Source: Acidobacteriaceae bacterium
Lineage (GTDB): Bacteria; Acidobacteriota; Terriglobia; Terriglobales; Acidobacteriaceae
Assembly: GCA_030044455.1 (NCBI GenBank)
Contig: JASHVU010000575.1
Span: 1-8,612 of the forward strand
Direction of reading: 5' to 3'
Length of the DNA stretch: 8,612 bases
How positions within the stretch are numbered: the stretch's first letter is position 1; each line of letters begins with the position of its first letter. Under the pieces are notes generated by a model. It was not told the DNA's origin. It saw only the letters and a program-made list of their open reading frames with translations, and did no database searches. Of the stretch, positions 1-6,316 are shown piece by piece. A program made the translations under genes and the position numbers.

Positions 1-2
1 AT

Positions 3-182
3 TCCGGTCTGGGCCCGCGACTCTACGGCAAAGAGTTTGAAGAACATCTGGAGCAGGTAGTCCGCATCGGAACCCTGCTCGGCCTCAACGAGAAGCAAAT
101 GGTGCATCGGCTGCGCGACACTGCGTCCCGCCTCAGCGAGGCTCAGTCTGCCGATGAAGATTTGGCAAAGGAGACCTTATGA
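3..182 (+). CDS. C-terminal part of a probable GntR-family (YtrA-like) transcriptional regulator, cut by the window edge
   Basis: An open frame enters from the left edge and gives 59 residues before TGA at 180-182. The visible part is helical and charged. It has a stretch ending in YGKEFEEHLEQ, then a 'GLNEKQMVHRLRD' helix resembling the short C-terminal dimerisation region of YtrA-type GntR repressors (GLS.EEL pattern), and an acidic tail. The DNA-binding winged helix would lie outside the window. The stop overlaps the start of the next gene by 4 bp (ATGA), which implies translational coupling with the ABC exporter. In this family such regulators usually repress their own exporter operon. 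Family assignment rests on the tail and context only, so another small regulator is possible. Confidence 0.6.
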   Translation, partial: SGLGPRLYGKEFEEHLEQVVRIGTLLGLNEKQMVHRLRDTASRLSEAQSADEDLAKETL

Positions 183-1075
183 TCGATCTCGCCGTGCGAT
201 TCACCGGGGTGAGCAAGAAGTACCCGCATTTCGCCCTTCAGAACGTCAATCTCGAGCTTCAAACCGGCAGCATCATGGGCTTTGTGGGAGCCAACGGTGC
301 GGGCAAATCCACCACCATCCGCATCCTCATGGGACTGATTCACCAGGACAGCGGCGCGGTGGAAGTGCTGGGACATCGAATGCCTGACGGCCAGGCCGAG
401 GCCAAGCGCGACATTGGTTTTGTGTCGGAAGATATGCGGCTTTACGGGCCGGCAACGATTGCCTGGCACATGAACTTCATTCGCTCCATCTTTCCGCGAT
501 GGGACCAGCCCTACGCGGAGGAATTGCTCCGACGCTTCGATCTCAAGTCGGAGCAAAAAATCAAAGGGCTTTCGCACGGACAGAGGGTCAAGGCAGCCTT
601 GTTGATTGCCCTGGCGCGGCGTCCACGGCTGCTGGTGCTCGACGAGCCTACCACGGGACTCGATCCGGTAGCCCGCCGCGAAGTTCTAGCCGAGCTTACT
701 GCCGTACTTGCCGATGAAGAGCGAACCATCTTTTTCTCATCGCAAAATACTCTCGACGTGGAACAGATCTCCGACTAGATTACGTTCATCGATCGGGGCT
801 GCATCATCGATTCGGCAGATAAAGAAATCTTCCTTGACAGGTGGAGGCGGCTGCGTCTCATGCTGCCCCCGAACACTGTGCTTCCCCAATTGCCGGGTGT
901 GGTTGAAGTGGGCGGCAGCAGCCGGCTTCCCGTGCTCACCATTTGTCAATTCGAGCCGGCCATGGTGGCTGCATGCCAGCAGGCGGGCGCCTCGGTGCAG
1001 GCCGTGGACCCGATGACCCTCGAAGAGATTTTCGTTGTTAACGTACAGAACAGAAGGGATAGGGCAATCGCATGA
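179..1075 (+). pseudogene. ABC transporter ATP-binding protein interrupted by an in-frame TAG (YtrB-like exporter ATPase)
   Basis: This would energise the ABC-2 permease that follows. ATG at 179 has AAGGAG at 168-173. The first 199 residues hold Walker A GANGAGKST (37-45), a Glu in place of the Q-loop Gln (84, in VSEDMRLYG), signature LSHGQ (131-135), Walker B LLVLDEP with catalytic Glu156, and D-loop GLDP (160-163). The H-loop reads SSQN (187-190), with Gln189 where His is usual. TAG at 776-778 then interrupts ISD-stop-ITFIDRG. The same frame runs on for 98 more codons of normal C-terminal sequence (IDRGCIIDSADKE) to TGA at 1073-1075, overlapping the permease ATG by 4 bp. Without the stop the protein would be about 298 aa, a normal length. 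A Gln codon CAG changed to TAG is one simple explanation. It may be a recent nonsense mutation, a base-call error or, less likely, readthrough. The 199-aa product keeps most of the nucleotide-binding domain. Confidence 0.85.
776..778 (+). other. In-frame TAG splitting the ABC ATPase gene
   Basis: GAC-TAG-ATT interrupts conserved-looking sequence (ISD/ITFIDRG) with the frame unchanged on both sides. No pseudoknot or specialised readthrough context was noticed. A possible reinitiation site lies downstream: GGAGG at 843-847 and ATG at 860, which would give a 71-residue C-terminal fragment. Confidence 0.9.
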
Positions 1076-1749
1076 ATACCAAAATTGTCACTCGACTCAT
1101 TCTCAAAGACTGGTATCTGAGCCGCGAAATGTTCGTGGCTGCGCTCATCCTCGGCCTGGGGACCCTGGTTGCGGTTGCCGCGGCCAAAGCCACCATGCTT
1201 GCGGTGATTCTCGGTGTCATTGTGCTGGCTACCGTTATTATCGGCATGGGCGCTGTGATCATGTCGACCACGGTCACAGAGCGGAAGCAGCAAACGCTGC
1301 CGTTTGTTATGAGCCTTCCCATCTCTTACCTCGAGTACACGACCTCGAAGCTCGTCGGCAGTCTGATTATCTTCTTTGCTCTATGGCTGGCCCTGCTAAT
1401 TGGCATGATCGCCACCATCCTCATCACGCCCTGGTTTCCTCACGGGTTGATTCCCTTCGTCGTCATCATGGCGGTGGAGATGCTGATGACAACTTGCCTC
1501 ATTGCGGCTGTCTCGATCACCACGGAATCGCAGGGCTGGATGATAGCTGTGACCCAATGCGGCGCCCTTGGGCTCAACGCGGTTGGATTCTCGATTGTTC
1601 GCCTGCCCGGAATCGGGCGCACGATGAGCGGCCCCGCAATACAGTGGAATGCAACAGCGACTTCTATATTGCTGGTCGAGTTCGCCTTCATATTGCTGAT
1701 GATCGGGATCGCATTCTTTGTTCAATCGCGCAAGCAGGACTTCATTTAG
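1072..1749 (+). CDS. ABC-2 type transporter permease
   Basis: This 225-aa integral membrane protein is the channel-forming partner of the upstream ATPase. A short cytoplasmic N-terminus (RLILKDWYLSRE) leads into about six hydrophobic helices at roughly 19-39, 42-64, 94-117, 125-147, 157-177 and 197-217. The cytoplasmic segment after helix 2 (TERKQQTLPFVMSLPIS, 69-85) matches the 'coupling' stretch typical of ABC-2 permeases, where E..r....l..lPis precedes the next helix. The C-terminus is basic (QSRKQDFI). Its ATG overlaps the ATPase stop by 4 bp, so expression is probably coupled. The TAG in the ATPase may therefore reduce its translation. The substrate cannot be told from sequence; relatives in Gram-positive bacteria respond to cell-wall stress. 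The permease shows no damage, which favours a recent event in the ATPase. Confidence 0.85.
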   Translation: MNTKIVTRLILKDWYLSREMFVAALILGLGTLVAVAAAKATMLAVILGVIVLATVIIGMGAVIMSTTVTERKQQTLPFVMSLPISYLEYTTSKLVGSLIIFFALWLALLIGMIATILITPWFPHGLIPFVVIMAVEMLMTTCLIAAVSITTESQGWMIAVTQCGALGLNAVGFSIVRLPGIGRTMSGPAIQWNATATSILLVEFAFILLMIGIAFFVQSRKQDFI

Positions 1750-1783
1750 CCCGTGCATTCCATGGCTGCAGAGAAATCTCGAG

Positions 1784-1804
1784 ACCGGGCCAGCATTGGC
1801 CGGT
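1784..1804 (+). terminator. Hairpin after the ABC operon, possible terminator
   Basis: ACCGGGCCA (1784-1792) pairs with TGGCCGGT (1797-1804) across a GCAT loop: eight base pairs with one bulged G. It lies 34 nt after the permease stop. There is no T-run directly after it (TTACTTTTC comes about 14 nt later), so a standard intrinsic terminator is not proven. The rest of the 197-bp gap 1750-1946 shows no gene. Confidence 0.35.
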
Positions 1805-1946
1805 ATGGTGTCAGGAAGTTACTTTTCGATACTGGGCGCGGGGCTGAGCAGGGCAGGGTAATAGTTCAGGCAGACATGCAGGGCGACGCTCGGCATGGAA
1901 CTCCCCCCGCCTACCCACGTAGTATTCTTAGCGTCCGGAGATCCTC

Positions 1947-2519
1947 ATGCTTTGGTTCTACGAATCTTTCTTTCCCGTGGTCTGGATCGCCTTCCTTGTC
2001 TATTGGCAGATCAAGGCCATCAATACCAAAACCACCCAGCGCCTCGAGCCGGCTGCCTCGCGCATCCTGCGCGTCTTCGTCTTCCTGATCGTCATCATCA
2101 TCCTCTCCACAACTCGCATCCCGCTGCCCTGGCTTTATCTTCAGCTCTGGCCGCAAGGCCTTTTCCCCTTCTGGCTGGGAGCTGCAGTCACAGTCGCCGG
2201 CCTTCTCTTCGCGGTGTGGGCGCGCGAGCACCTCGGCAAAAACTGGAGCCGCTCCGTGACCATTAAGCAGGACCACGAGCTGATCACCTCCGGTCCCTAT
2301 GCCGTGGTCCGTCACCCCATCTACACCGGCAGTCTGGCCGGTTTCCTGGGCATGGCGATCGCCATCTCCCAGTTGCGCGGGGTCATCGCATTGGTTCTCA
2401 TCTTTCTGGTGTTCTGGATCAAGCTCCGCATGGAGGAACAGTGGATGCTTTCCCAGTTTGGGGAAACCTATGCTGCCTATGCCCATCAGACCGCCGCCCT
2501 GGTGCCCTACCTCCTCTGA
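1947..2519 (+). CDS. Isoprenylcysteine carboxyl methyltransferase (ICMT/PEMT) family membrane protein
   Basis: This 190-aa polytopic membrane protein probably uses S-adenosylmethionine to methylate a lipid or lipid-like substrate at the membrane. ATG at 1947 has CGGAG six nt upstream. Hydrophobic segments lie at about 6-22, 39-55, 72-91 and 128-160. The family signature is clear: HELITSGPYAVVRHPIYTG (110-128), with the GPY..vRHP.Y.G motif that binds the cofactor, then the paired Glu of RMEEQWM (161-167) and FGETYAAYAHQT (171-182). Length is usual for bacterial members. Bacteria lack classical prenylated CAAX proteins, so the real substrate of this branch is unknown. It stands alone: the upstream ABC genes are 197 bp away and the next gene is convergent 46 bp downstream, with no obvious terminator between. 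Confidence 0.88.
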   Translation: MLWFYESFFPVVWIAFLVYWQIKAINTKTTQRLEPAASRILRVFVFLIVIIILSTTRIPLPWLYLQLWPQGLFPFWLGAAVTVAGLLFAVWAREHLGKNWSRSVTIKQDHELITSGPYAVVRHPIYTGSLAGFLGMAIAISQLRGVIALVLIFLVFWIKLRMEEQWMLSQFGETYAAYAHQTAALVPYLL

Positions 2520-2565
2520 TCGCGGCTGCTTTGGTTACCACGGAATCCCGGGGCTGGACACGTCA

Positions 2566-3699
2566 TTACGCAACTCGCGCCACGCGCAATACGGTAATAT
2601 CGTCGTTCTGCCCGTGTTGCTGCGCAGCTTCGGCAACGGTCTTCGCAGTTGAGCCGGCACGCAGCATTGACTCCACGCGGGAAAATCCAAGCAGCTGCCG
2701 CTTTTCGTTTTGTGCTTCCGGAACACCGTCGGTAAGAAACACCACTACGTCATTCACGGCCATCTCCAGCTTCGTTTGTTCGTACTGCACACTCTCATCC
2801 AGTCCCAGCGGCAGCGACCCGGGCAACGTTACCTCGGTCCCATTCACGTAAGGCGGAAGATGACCGGCGTTGGCCAGTGTGAGTTCCCCATGGTCCTCAA
2901 GTCGAACCATGAGGCATGTAGCGAAGCCGTCGTGAATGCGGCCGAAGACGCGGCGGTTCAGTTCACCAAGAATCTCCGCCGGCTCTTCGCTGTAGTCGCT
3001 CACCGCGCGCAACGTGCCAACAATCATGGATACGATCATGGCCGCGCTCAATCCTTTACCGCTCACATCGCCGATGACTGAAAGGGTGCGTCCGCTTTTA
3101 AGAGGGATGACCTGAAAAAAGTCGCCGCCAACTTCAGCCGCAGGGCGATAGATGCTTTCGACTGCATATCCCTCGATGTGCGGCAACTCATCAGGAACCA
3201 TCACGCGCTGGACTTCGCGGGCCGCTGCCATCTCACTCTCGAGCGCCGCCTTCACCATCTGCGAGAGAATATGGCGCCGGCCTTCGCTGATCGACACGTA
3301 AACAAGTCCCGAGTAGCCCAGGCAGATACAGGCCATGACGGCGAGGCCGTCAAATACAAGCCGGACATTGAGGCGTCCGGTTTCGGCGACGTTCAAATGA
3401 TCGAGCCTGGGCCCTTCAGGAATCCAGTACGCCAACATCGCATAGCACACAAACTGCAATGCGAACAGAGGCAGACATGCCTTCCAGAATTTCTGGCGCA
3501 GAGATATGCAGGCCACGGTATAGCCGACCGCGAACAACCCTGAAATCACCACCGCAATGGCAAATCGCAGCGTCGGCTGGCGACCCATACTCATGATGTC
3601 GCCAACCAGCCCCAGCCCGGCAAAGATAAGGAAGATGGCAAGCAGGAAAATTGCGGTCGACCTGGGAGGAGCGATTCGCAGAGGGTTGGAAGTGTTCAT
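2566..3699 (-). CDS. Membrane-anchored PP2C/SpoIIE-type serine/threonine phosphatase
   Basis: This 377-aa protein probably dephosphorylates Ser/Thr on a regulatory partner such as an anti-sigma-factor antagonist, as in partner-switching systems. Residues 1-135 form a membrane region with four likely helices (about 16-35, 46-66, 74-92, 113-135). A linker (137-170) with AREVQRVMVPDELP leads into the phosphatase domain. Metal-binding and core motifs are all present: AEVGGDFF (188-195), GDVSGKG (210-216), NAGHLPP (277-283), FLTDGVPEA (321-329) and NDDITVL (365-371). The catalytic site therefore looks intact. No HAMP, PAS or GAF sensor is visible, so the membrane part may itself sense something. 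No anti-sigma kinase or STAS gene is in the window. There is no strong Shine-Dalgarno before the ATG. A TATAAG lies at 3717-3722 on this strand without a good -35. Confidence 0.92.
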   Translation of the reverse strand: MNTSNPLRIAPPRSTAIFLLAIFLIFAGLGLVGDIMSMGRQPTLRFAIAVVISGLFAVGYTVACISLRQKFWKACLPLFALQFVCYAMLAYWIPEGPRLDHLNVAETGRLNVRLVFDGLAVMACICLGYSGLVYVSISEGRRHILSQMVKAALESEMAAAREVQRVMVPDELPHIEGYAVESIYRPAAEVGGDFFQVIPLKSGRTLSVIGDVSGKGLSAAMIVSMIVGTLRAVSDYSEEPAEILGELNRRVFGRIHDGFATCLMVRLEDHGELTLANAGHLPPYVNGTEVTLPGSLPLGLDESVQYEQTKLEMAVNDVVVFLTDGVPEAQNEKRQLLGFSRVESMLRAGSTAKTVAEAAQQHGQNDDITVLRVARVA

Positions 3700-3923
3700 T
3701 CGATCCGATCTGTCTACTTATATCTCAATCAAGCAGTCTGCCCGCGCTCACCCGCTTCGCAGGCCGGCGGAATTTTTCAAACTGAGCCAGCTTCGCTTGG
3801 ATTGTACATGTCACAGCAGGGGGTGAGGGACTGTTGCACGTTCACTGTGACGAGCTGGTCCGATGCACTCGTGCCAGAGCCGATGTTTCTACCCCCTGAT
3901 GCCTGCTCCCTGTTCCCTGCTTA
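3700..3923. other. Intergenic gap with complementary segments, no gene seen
   Basis: This 224-bp gap lies between two minus-strand genes. CAGGGGGT (3817-3824) is exactly complementary to ACCCCCTG (3891-3898). GTCACAG (3810-3816) is complementary to CTGTGAC (3845-3851), and AGCAGG (3815-3820) to CCTGCT (3902-3907). These pairings compete, so they could form alternative RNA structures. Near the end are repeated CCCTG units (CTCCCTGTTCCCTGC). It may hold the end of the flavoprotein transcript and the phosphatase promoter. No coding sequence is convincing. Confidence 0.5.
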
Positions 3924-5198
3924 TCACATCGCCCGTCCCGCCGCCGCGCCCGAGGCCCAGGCCCATTGAAAGTTGAAGCCACCCAGGTGACCCGTTACGT
4001 CCACGACTTCGCCGATAAAATAGAGCCCGGGCACGGTGCGGCACTCCATAGTCTGCGCTGAGAGGGCGCCGGTGCTCACGCCGCCGGCCGTCACTTCGGC
4101 CTTCTCATAGCCCTCGGTGCCGTTCGGCCTGAACGTCCACCCATGCAGTCGCCGCTCGAGATCATCGAGCGCGCGATTCGTCCAGCTCGTGGGCGCAGCC
4201 ACGTCGAGCAAGCGGTCGGCTAGCCGCACGGGCAACTCGGCGCGGAGAGCAGCCTTCATCGCAGCCGCATCGCGTCGCGCATGAGGCGAACGCAGGCCGG
4301 CCAGCAATTTCTCACCCGGCGCCCAGTCAATGCGAATCGCTTCAGGACTCTTCCAATACGACGAGATCTGCAGAATCGCCGGCCCGCTCAGCCCGCGATG
4401 CGTAAAAAGCATCTTTTCCTTGAAGCTGGGCTTGCCCGCGCTCACCACCACCGGCGCCGACACCCCGGCCAGGTCAACAAACTGATCGCGCTCCGCTCCG
4501 GCCAGCACCAATGGCACCAGTGCGGGACGGCAAGGCTCGATCGGCACCGAGAATTGCCGCGCGATCTCGTAGCCGAAGCCGGTCGCGCCCATCTTCGCAA
4601 TCGACAGCCCGCCCGTGGCTACGACGAGGGCGGGCGCGGTAAAGAGATCATTGCCGGCGACAAGCGTAAATACTCCGGATGAATCGTCACGTCGCACTTC
4701 GCTCACCGCCGTCCCGGCTATTACGCGCACGCCGGCCTGGGCGCACTCGGTCATCAGCAGGTCTACAATTTGCTGCGCGCTGCTATCGCAGAACAGTTGT
4801 CCCAACGTCTTCTCGTGCCAGGCAATGCCGTGCCGCTCCACCAGCGCAATAAAGTCCGCCGGTGTATAACGCGCCAGCGCACTTTTAGCAAAGTGGGGAT
4901 TGGCGGAGAGAAAGTTGTCAGGCCGCGTGTGCAGATTGGTGAAGTTGCATCGCCCGCCTCCGGAGATAAGGATCTTTTTGCCCGGCCGCTCGGCGCGCTC
5001 GAGCACCACAACGCGCCGCCCGCGCCGCCCTGCCTCGATCGCGGCCATCAAACCCGCCGCGCCCGCCCCCAGAATGACGACATCGAACCTGTGCTGATTC
5101 ACGGTGCCTGCTTCGATTAGAGCATTCGTGGCAGCGAGTCGGCATGTCAGCAGGCGGGCGCCGGCTCGAGTTGCCAATGTCATCCTGGAATCCGCCAA
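3924..5198 (-). CDS. HI0933/YhiN-like NAD(P)/FAD-dependent oxidoreductase (BaiN family)
   Basis: This flavoprotein belongs to a widespread family with poorly known physiological substrates. Numbered from the TTG at 5198 (424 aa), it has the dinucleotide fold DVVILGAGAAGLMAA (39-53), the family hallmark SGGGRCNFTN (79-88), VATGG (193-197), FTHRGLSGPAIL (265-276), VTAGGV (369-374) and a C-terminal FAD-contact block GLYFIGEVVDVTGHLGG (391-407) followed by FNFQWAWASG. The core is complete. The start is uncertain: the TTG has AGGA ten nt upstream but would add a 32-residue tail before the fold, which relatives usually lack. The GTG at 5102-5100 (Val33) would give a 392-aa protein of normal length, with only a weak ribosome site. 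An ATG at 5183 also exists. The gene is divergent from the SDR gene and could share control with it. Confidence 0.92.
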   Translation of the reverse strand: MADSRMTLATRAGARLLTCRLAATNALIEAGTVNQHRFDVVILGAGAAGLMAAIEAGRRGRRVVVLERAERPGKKILISGGGRCNFTNLHTRPDNFLSANPHFAKSALARYTPADFIALVERHGIAWHEKTLGQLFCDSSAQQIVDLLMTECAQAGVRVIAGTAVSEVRRDDSSGVFTLVAGNDLFTAPALVVATGGLSIAKMGATGFGYEIARQFSVPIEPCRPALVPLVLAGAERDQFVDLAGVSAPVVVSAGKPSFKEKMLFTHRGLSGPAILQISSYWKSPEAIRIDWAPGEKLLAGLRSPHARRDAAAMKAALRAELPVRLADRLLDVAAPTSWTNRALDDLERRLHGWTFRPNGTEGYEKAEVTAGGVSTGALSAQTMECRTVPGLYFIGEVVDVTGHLGGFNFQWAWASGAAAGRAM

Positions 5199-5247
5199 AT
5201 GGAAGGTTTCCTAAGGCAGCGTCTGGATTGCGAATGACATCAAAGCA

Positions 5248-5264
5248 ATCGAATGCCATTCGAT
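5248..5264. promoter_or_regulatory. 17-bp perfect inverted repeat between divergent genes, candidate operator
   Basis: ATCGAATG (5248-5255) and CATTCGAT (5257-5264) are exact reverse complements around a single C. A further CGAATG half-site lies at 5231-5236, 19 bp from the matching half-site at 5250. The palindrome ends 19 bp before the SDR start codon and just before its ribosome site, in the 85-bp region shared with the flavoprotein promoter. This position suits a repressor acting on one or both genes. It could also fold as a hairpin in the SDR leader. No cognate regulator was recognised nearby. Confidence 0.55.
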
Positions 5265-5283
5265 ACTTTGGAAGGAAAGAATT

Positions 5284-6054
5284 GTGAAGAGTACTGTCGC
5301 AATAGTGACTGGAGCCAGCCAGGGAATCGGACGCGCAGCGGCTATCCGTTTGGCCCGCGACTTCTCTGCGGTTGTATTGGCGGCGCGTAATGCCGAAGCG
5401 CTTGAGGAAGTTGCCGCTCGCGTGAAAGAAACGGGAGCCGAGGCGCTTCCTCTGGCCCTCGACCTGAGCCGGACCGATGCCCCCGAAGCGATCGTCGGGC
5501 CCACACTTGATCGTTTTGGACGAATTGATGCACTGCTAAACATTGCGGGCGCTGTGCCCCAGATCGATCTCTTTGAGATGACGGATGAGCAGTGGTACTC
5601 AGGCATGGAGCTGAAACTGCATGGCGCCCGCCGTTTGACCATCCGCGCCTGGGATGCGCTGAAGCAGACGCAAGGCTCAGTGGTCTTCATGTCCGGCAGC
5701 GCTGCCCTCGATCCCAAGCCGGGTTTTGCCGCCGTCGCCGCCACGAACGCCGCCATAACAGCTCTCGCCAAAGCGTTCGCTGAGCAAGGCATCGAAGACG
5801 GCGTGCAGGTGAACAGCATCGTGCCCGGCGCAGTCATGACCGGACGCCGACGCACATTTCTTCAAAAGTGGGCGCCGGCGCACCACATGAGCGTTGAAGA
5901 GGCGACGAAGAAGTTTCCTGAAGACGCCGGCATCAGCCGCTACGGGCAGCCGGAAGAAATTGCCGACCTCCTCGGCTTCATGGTCTCTCCGGCCGCGAAA
6001 TGGATGACAGGTGCATCGCTCCGCATGGATGGCGGCGAAATTAAGGGTATTTAG
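5284..6054 (+). CDS. SDR-family (Rossmann-fold) protein lacking the usual catalytic residues
   Basis: This 256-aa protein starts at GTG 5284, with AAGGA seven nt upstream (5272-5276). The fold matches classical short-chain dehydrogenases: TGASQGIG cofactor motif (9-16), Arg35 after strand 2 (suggesting NADP(H)), LDLS with Asp60, NIAG (86-89), PGAV (181-184) and a C-terminal MDGGEIKGI. The active site is abnormal. The usual YxxxK position reads VAATN (151-155), so Tyr becomes Val151 and Lys becomes Asn155. Ungapped spacing puts Gly138 at the Ser position (Ser137 and Ser139 flank it) and Lys111 at the Asn position. It may be a non-catalytic nucleotide-binding protein or use different chemistry. 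The frame is otherwise clean, arguing against decay. Automatic annotation as an oxidoreductase would be unsafe. Confidence 0.88.
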   Translation: MKSTVAIVTGASQGIGRAAAIRLARDFSAVVLAARNAEALEEVAARVKETGAEALPLALDLSRTDAPEAIVGPTLDRFGRIDALLNIAGAVPQIDLFEMTDEQWYSGMELKLHGARRLTIRAWDALKQTQGSVVFMSGSAALDPKPGFAAVAATNAAITALAKAFAEQGIEDGVQVNSIVPGAVMTGRRRTFLQKWAPAHHMSVEEATKKFPEDAGISRYGQPEEIADLLGFMVSPAAKWMTGASLRMDGGEIKGI

Positions 6055-6059
6055 AGTTA

Positions 6060-6115
6060 GACAAGGAGGTGGCGGCGCGACCGAACCTATCTGCGCCGAA
6101 GAATGCTGCCTTGTC
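6060..6115 (+). other. Nested hairpin in the SDR 3' region that encloses a perfect Shine-Dalgarno core
   Basis: GACAAGG (6060-6066) pairs with CCTTGTC (6109-6115). Inside it CGGCGC (6073-6078) pairs with GCGCCG (6093-6098), leaving a 14-nt loop. AAGGAGGT (6063-6070) lies on the 5' arm with no start codon at useful spacing, so its fit to the ribosome is probably incidental or part of a lost gene start. It begins six nt after the SDR stop. No T-run follows, so it may protect or terminate the transcript by another route. Confidence 0.4.
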
Positions 6116-6129
6116 GACTCGCTGAGTTG

Positions 6130-6156
6130 CTGTCCACTGCGTCCAAAACCGGACAG
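6130..6156. promoter_or_regulatory. CTGTCC/GGACAG inverted repeat, candidate activator site
   Basis: CTGTCC (6130-6135) and GGACAG (6151-6156) are exact reverse complements with 15 bp between them. The spacer contains another GTCC (6141-6144) that can pair with GGAC (6151-6154). The centre lies about 145 bp upstream of the start site predicted from the sigma-54-like element below, a usual distance for an enhancer-binding activator. The functional role is inferred. Confidence 0.4.
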
Positions 6157-6260
6157 TCTGTCGCATTTATGAACAAGGCCACCGACCGAACGGCACCGCG
6201 ATGACTTGGCTATCACGCTCATTTTTCTGTGTTTAGCCAGTTTTATCTGGGGCGGGCAAA

Positions 6261-6276
6261 TGGAATGCAAATTGCC
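6261..6276 (+). promoter_or_regulatory. Sigma-54-like (-24/-12) promoter for the recombinase-domain gene
   Basis: TGGAATGCAAATTGCC fits the sigma-54 consensus TGGCACGN4TTGC. The GG (6262-6263) and GC (6274-6275) are exactly ten bp apart, TTGC is intact, and two of the seven -24 bases differ. A start near 6287 would give a leader of about 30 nt before the ATG at 6317. No good sigma-70 promoter was seen in this gap. Confidence 0.45.
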
Positions 6277-6316
6277 TTCATTGAGACACAAACGGTTCAA
6301 ATAGTGGAGGCGCGGA

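Noticed and set aside
834..839. Perfect TTGACA -35 hexamer inside the ATPase gene
   Set aside because: No acceptable -10 hexamer at 16-18 bp spacing; most likely coding sequence by chance.
1035..1847. Long open frame (270 codons, + strand) overlapping the ABC-2 permease
   Set aside because: It is a different frame over a clearly membrane-protein-coding gene, rich in His, Arg and Cys, with no recognisable domain. It is a shadow of the permease frame.
1896..1911. GG-N10-GC spacing upstream of the methyltransferase (TGGAACTCCCCCCGCC)
   Set aside because: The -12 part lacks the TT before GC and the match is otherwise poor, so it does not support a sigma-54 promoter.
3717..3722. TATAAG as -10 of the phosphatase promoter
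   Set aside because: No -35 at the right spacing, and the implied leader would be only about 11 nt; not strong enough to list as a promoter.
5211..5855. 214-codon open frame antisense to the SDR gene
   Set aside because: Low-complexity Ala/Ser/Arg composition, no domain, and full overlap with a well-supported Rossmann-fold gene.
6103..6204. 33-codon frame after the orphan Shine-Dalgarno core downstream of the SDR gene
   Set aside because: The ribosome-site core is over 30 nt away from the ATG, and the peptide shows no family features.
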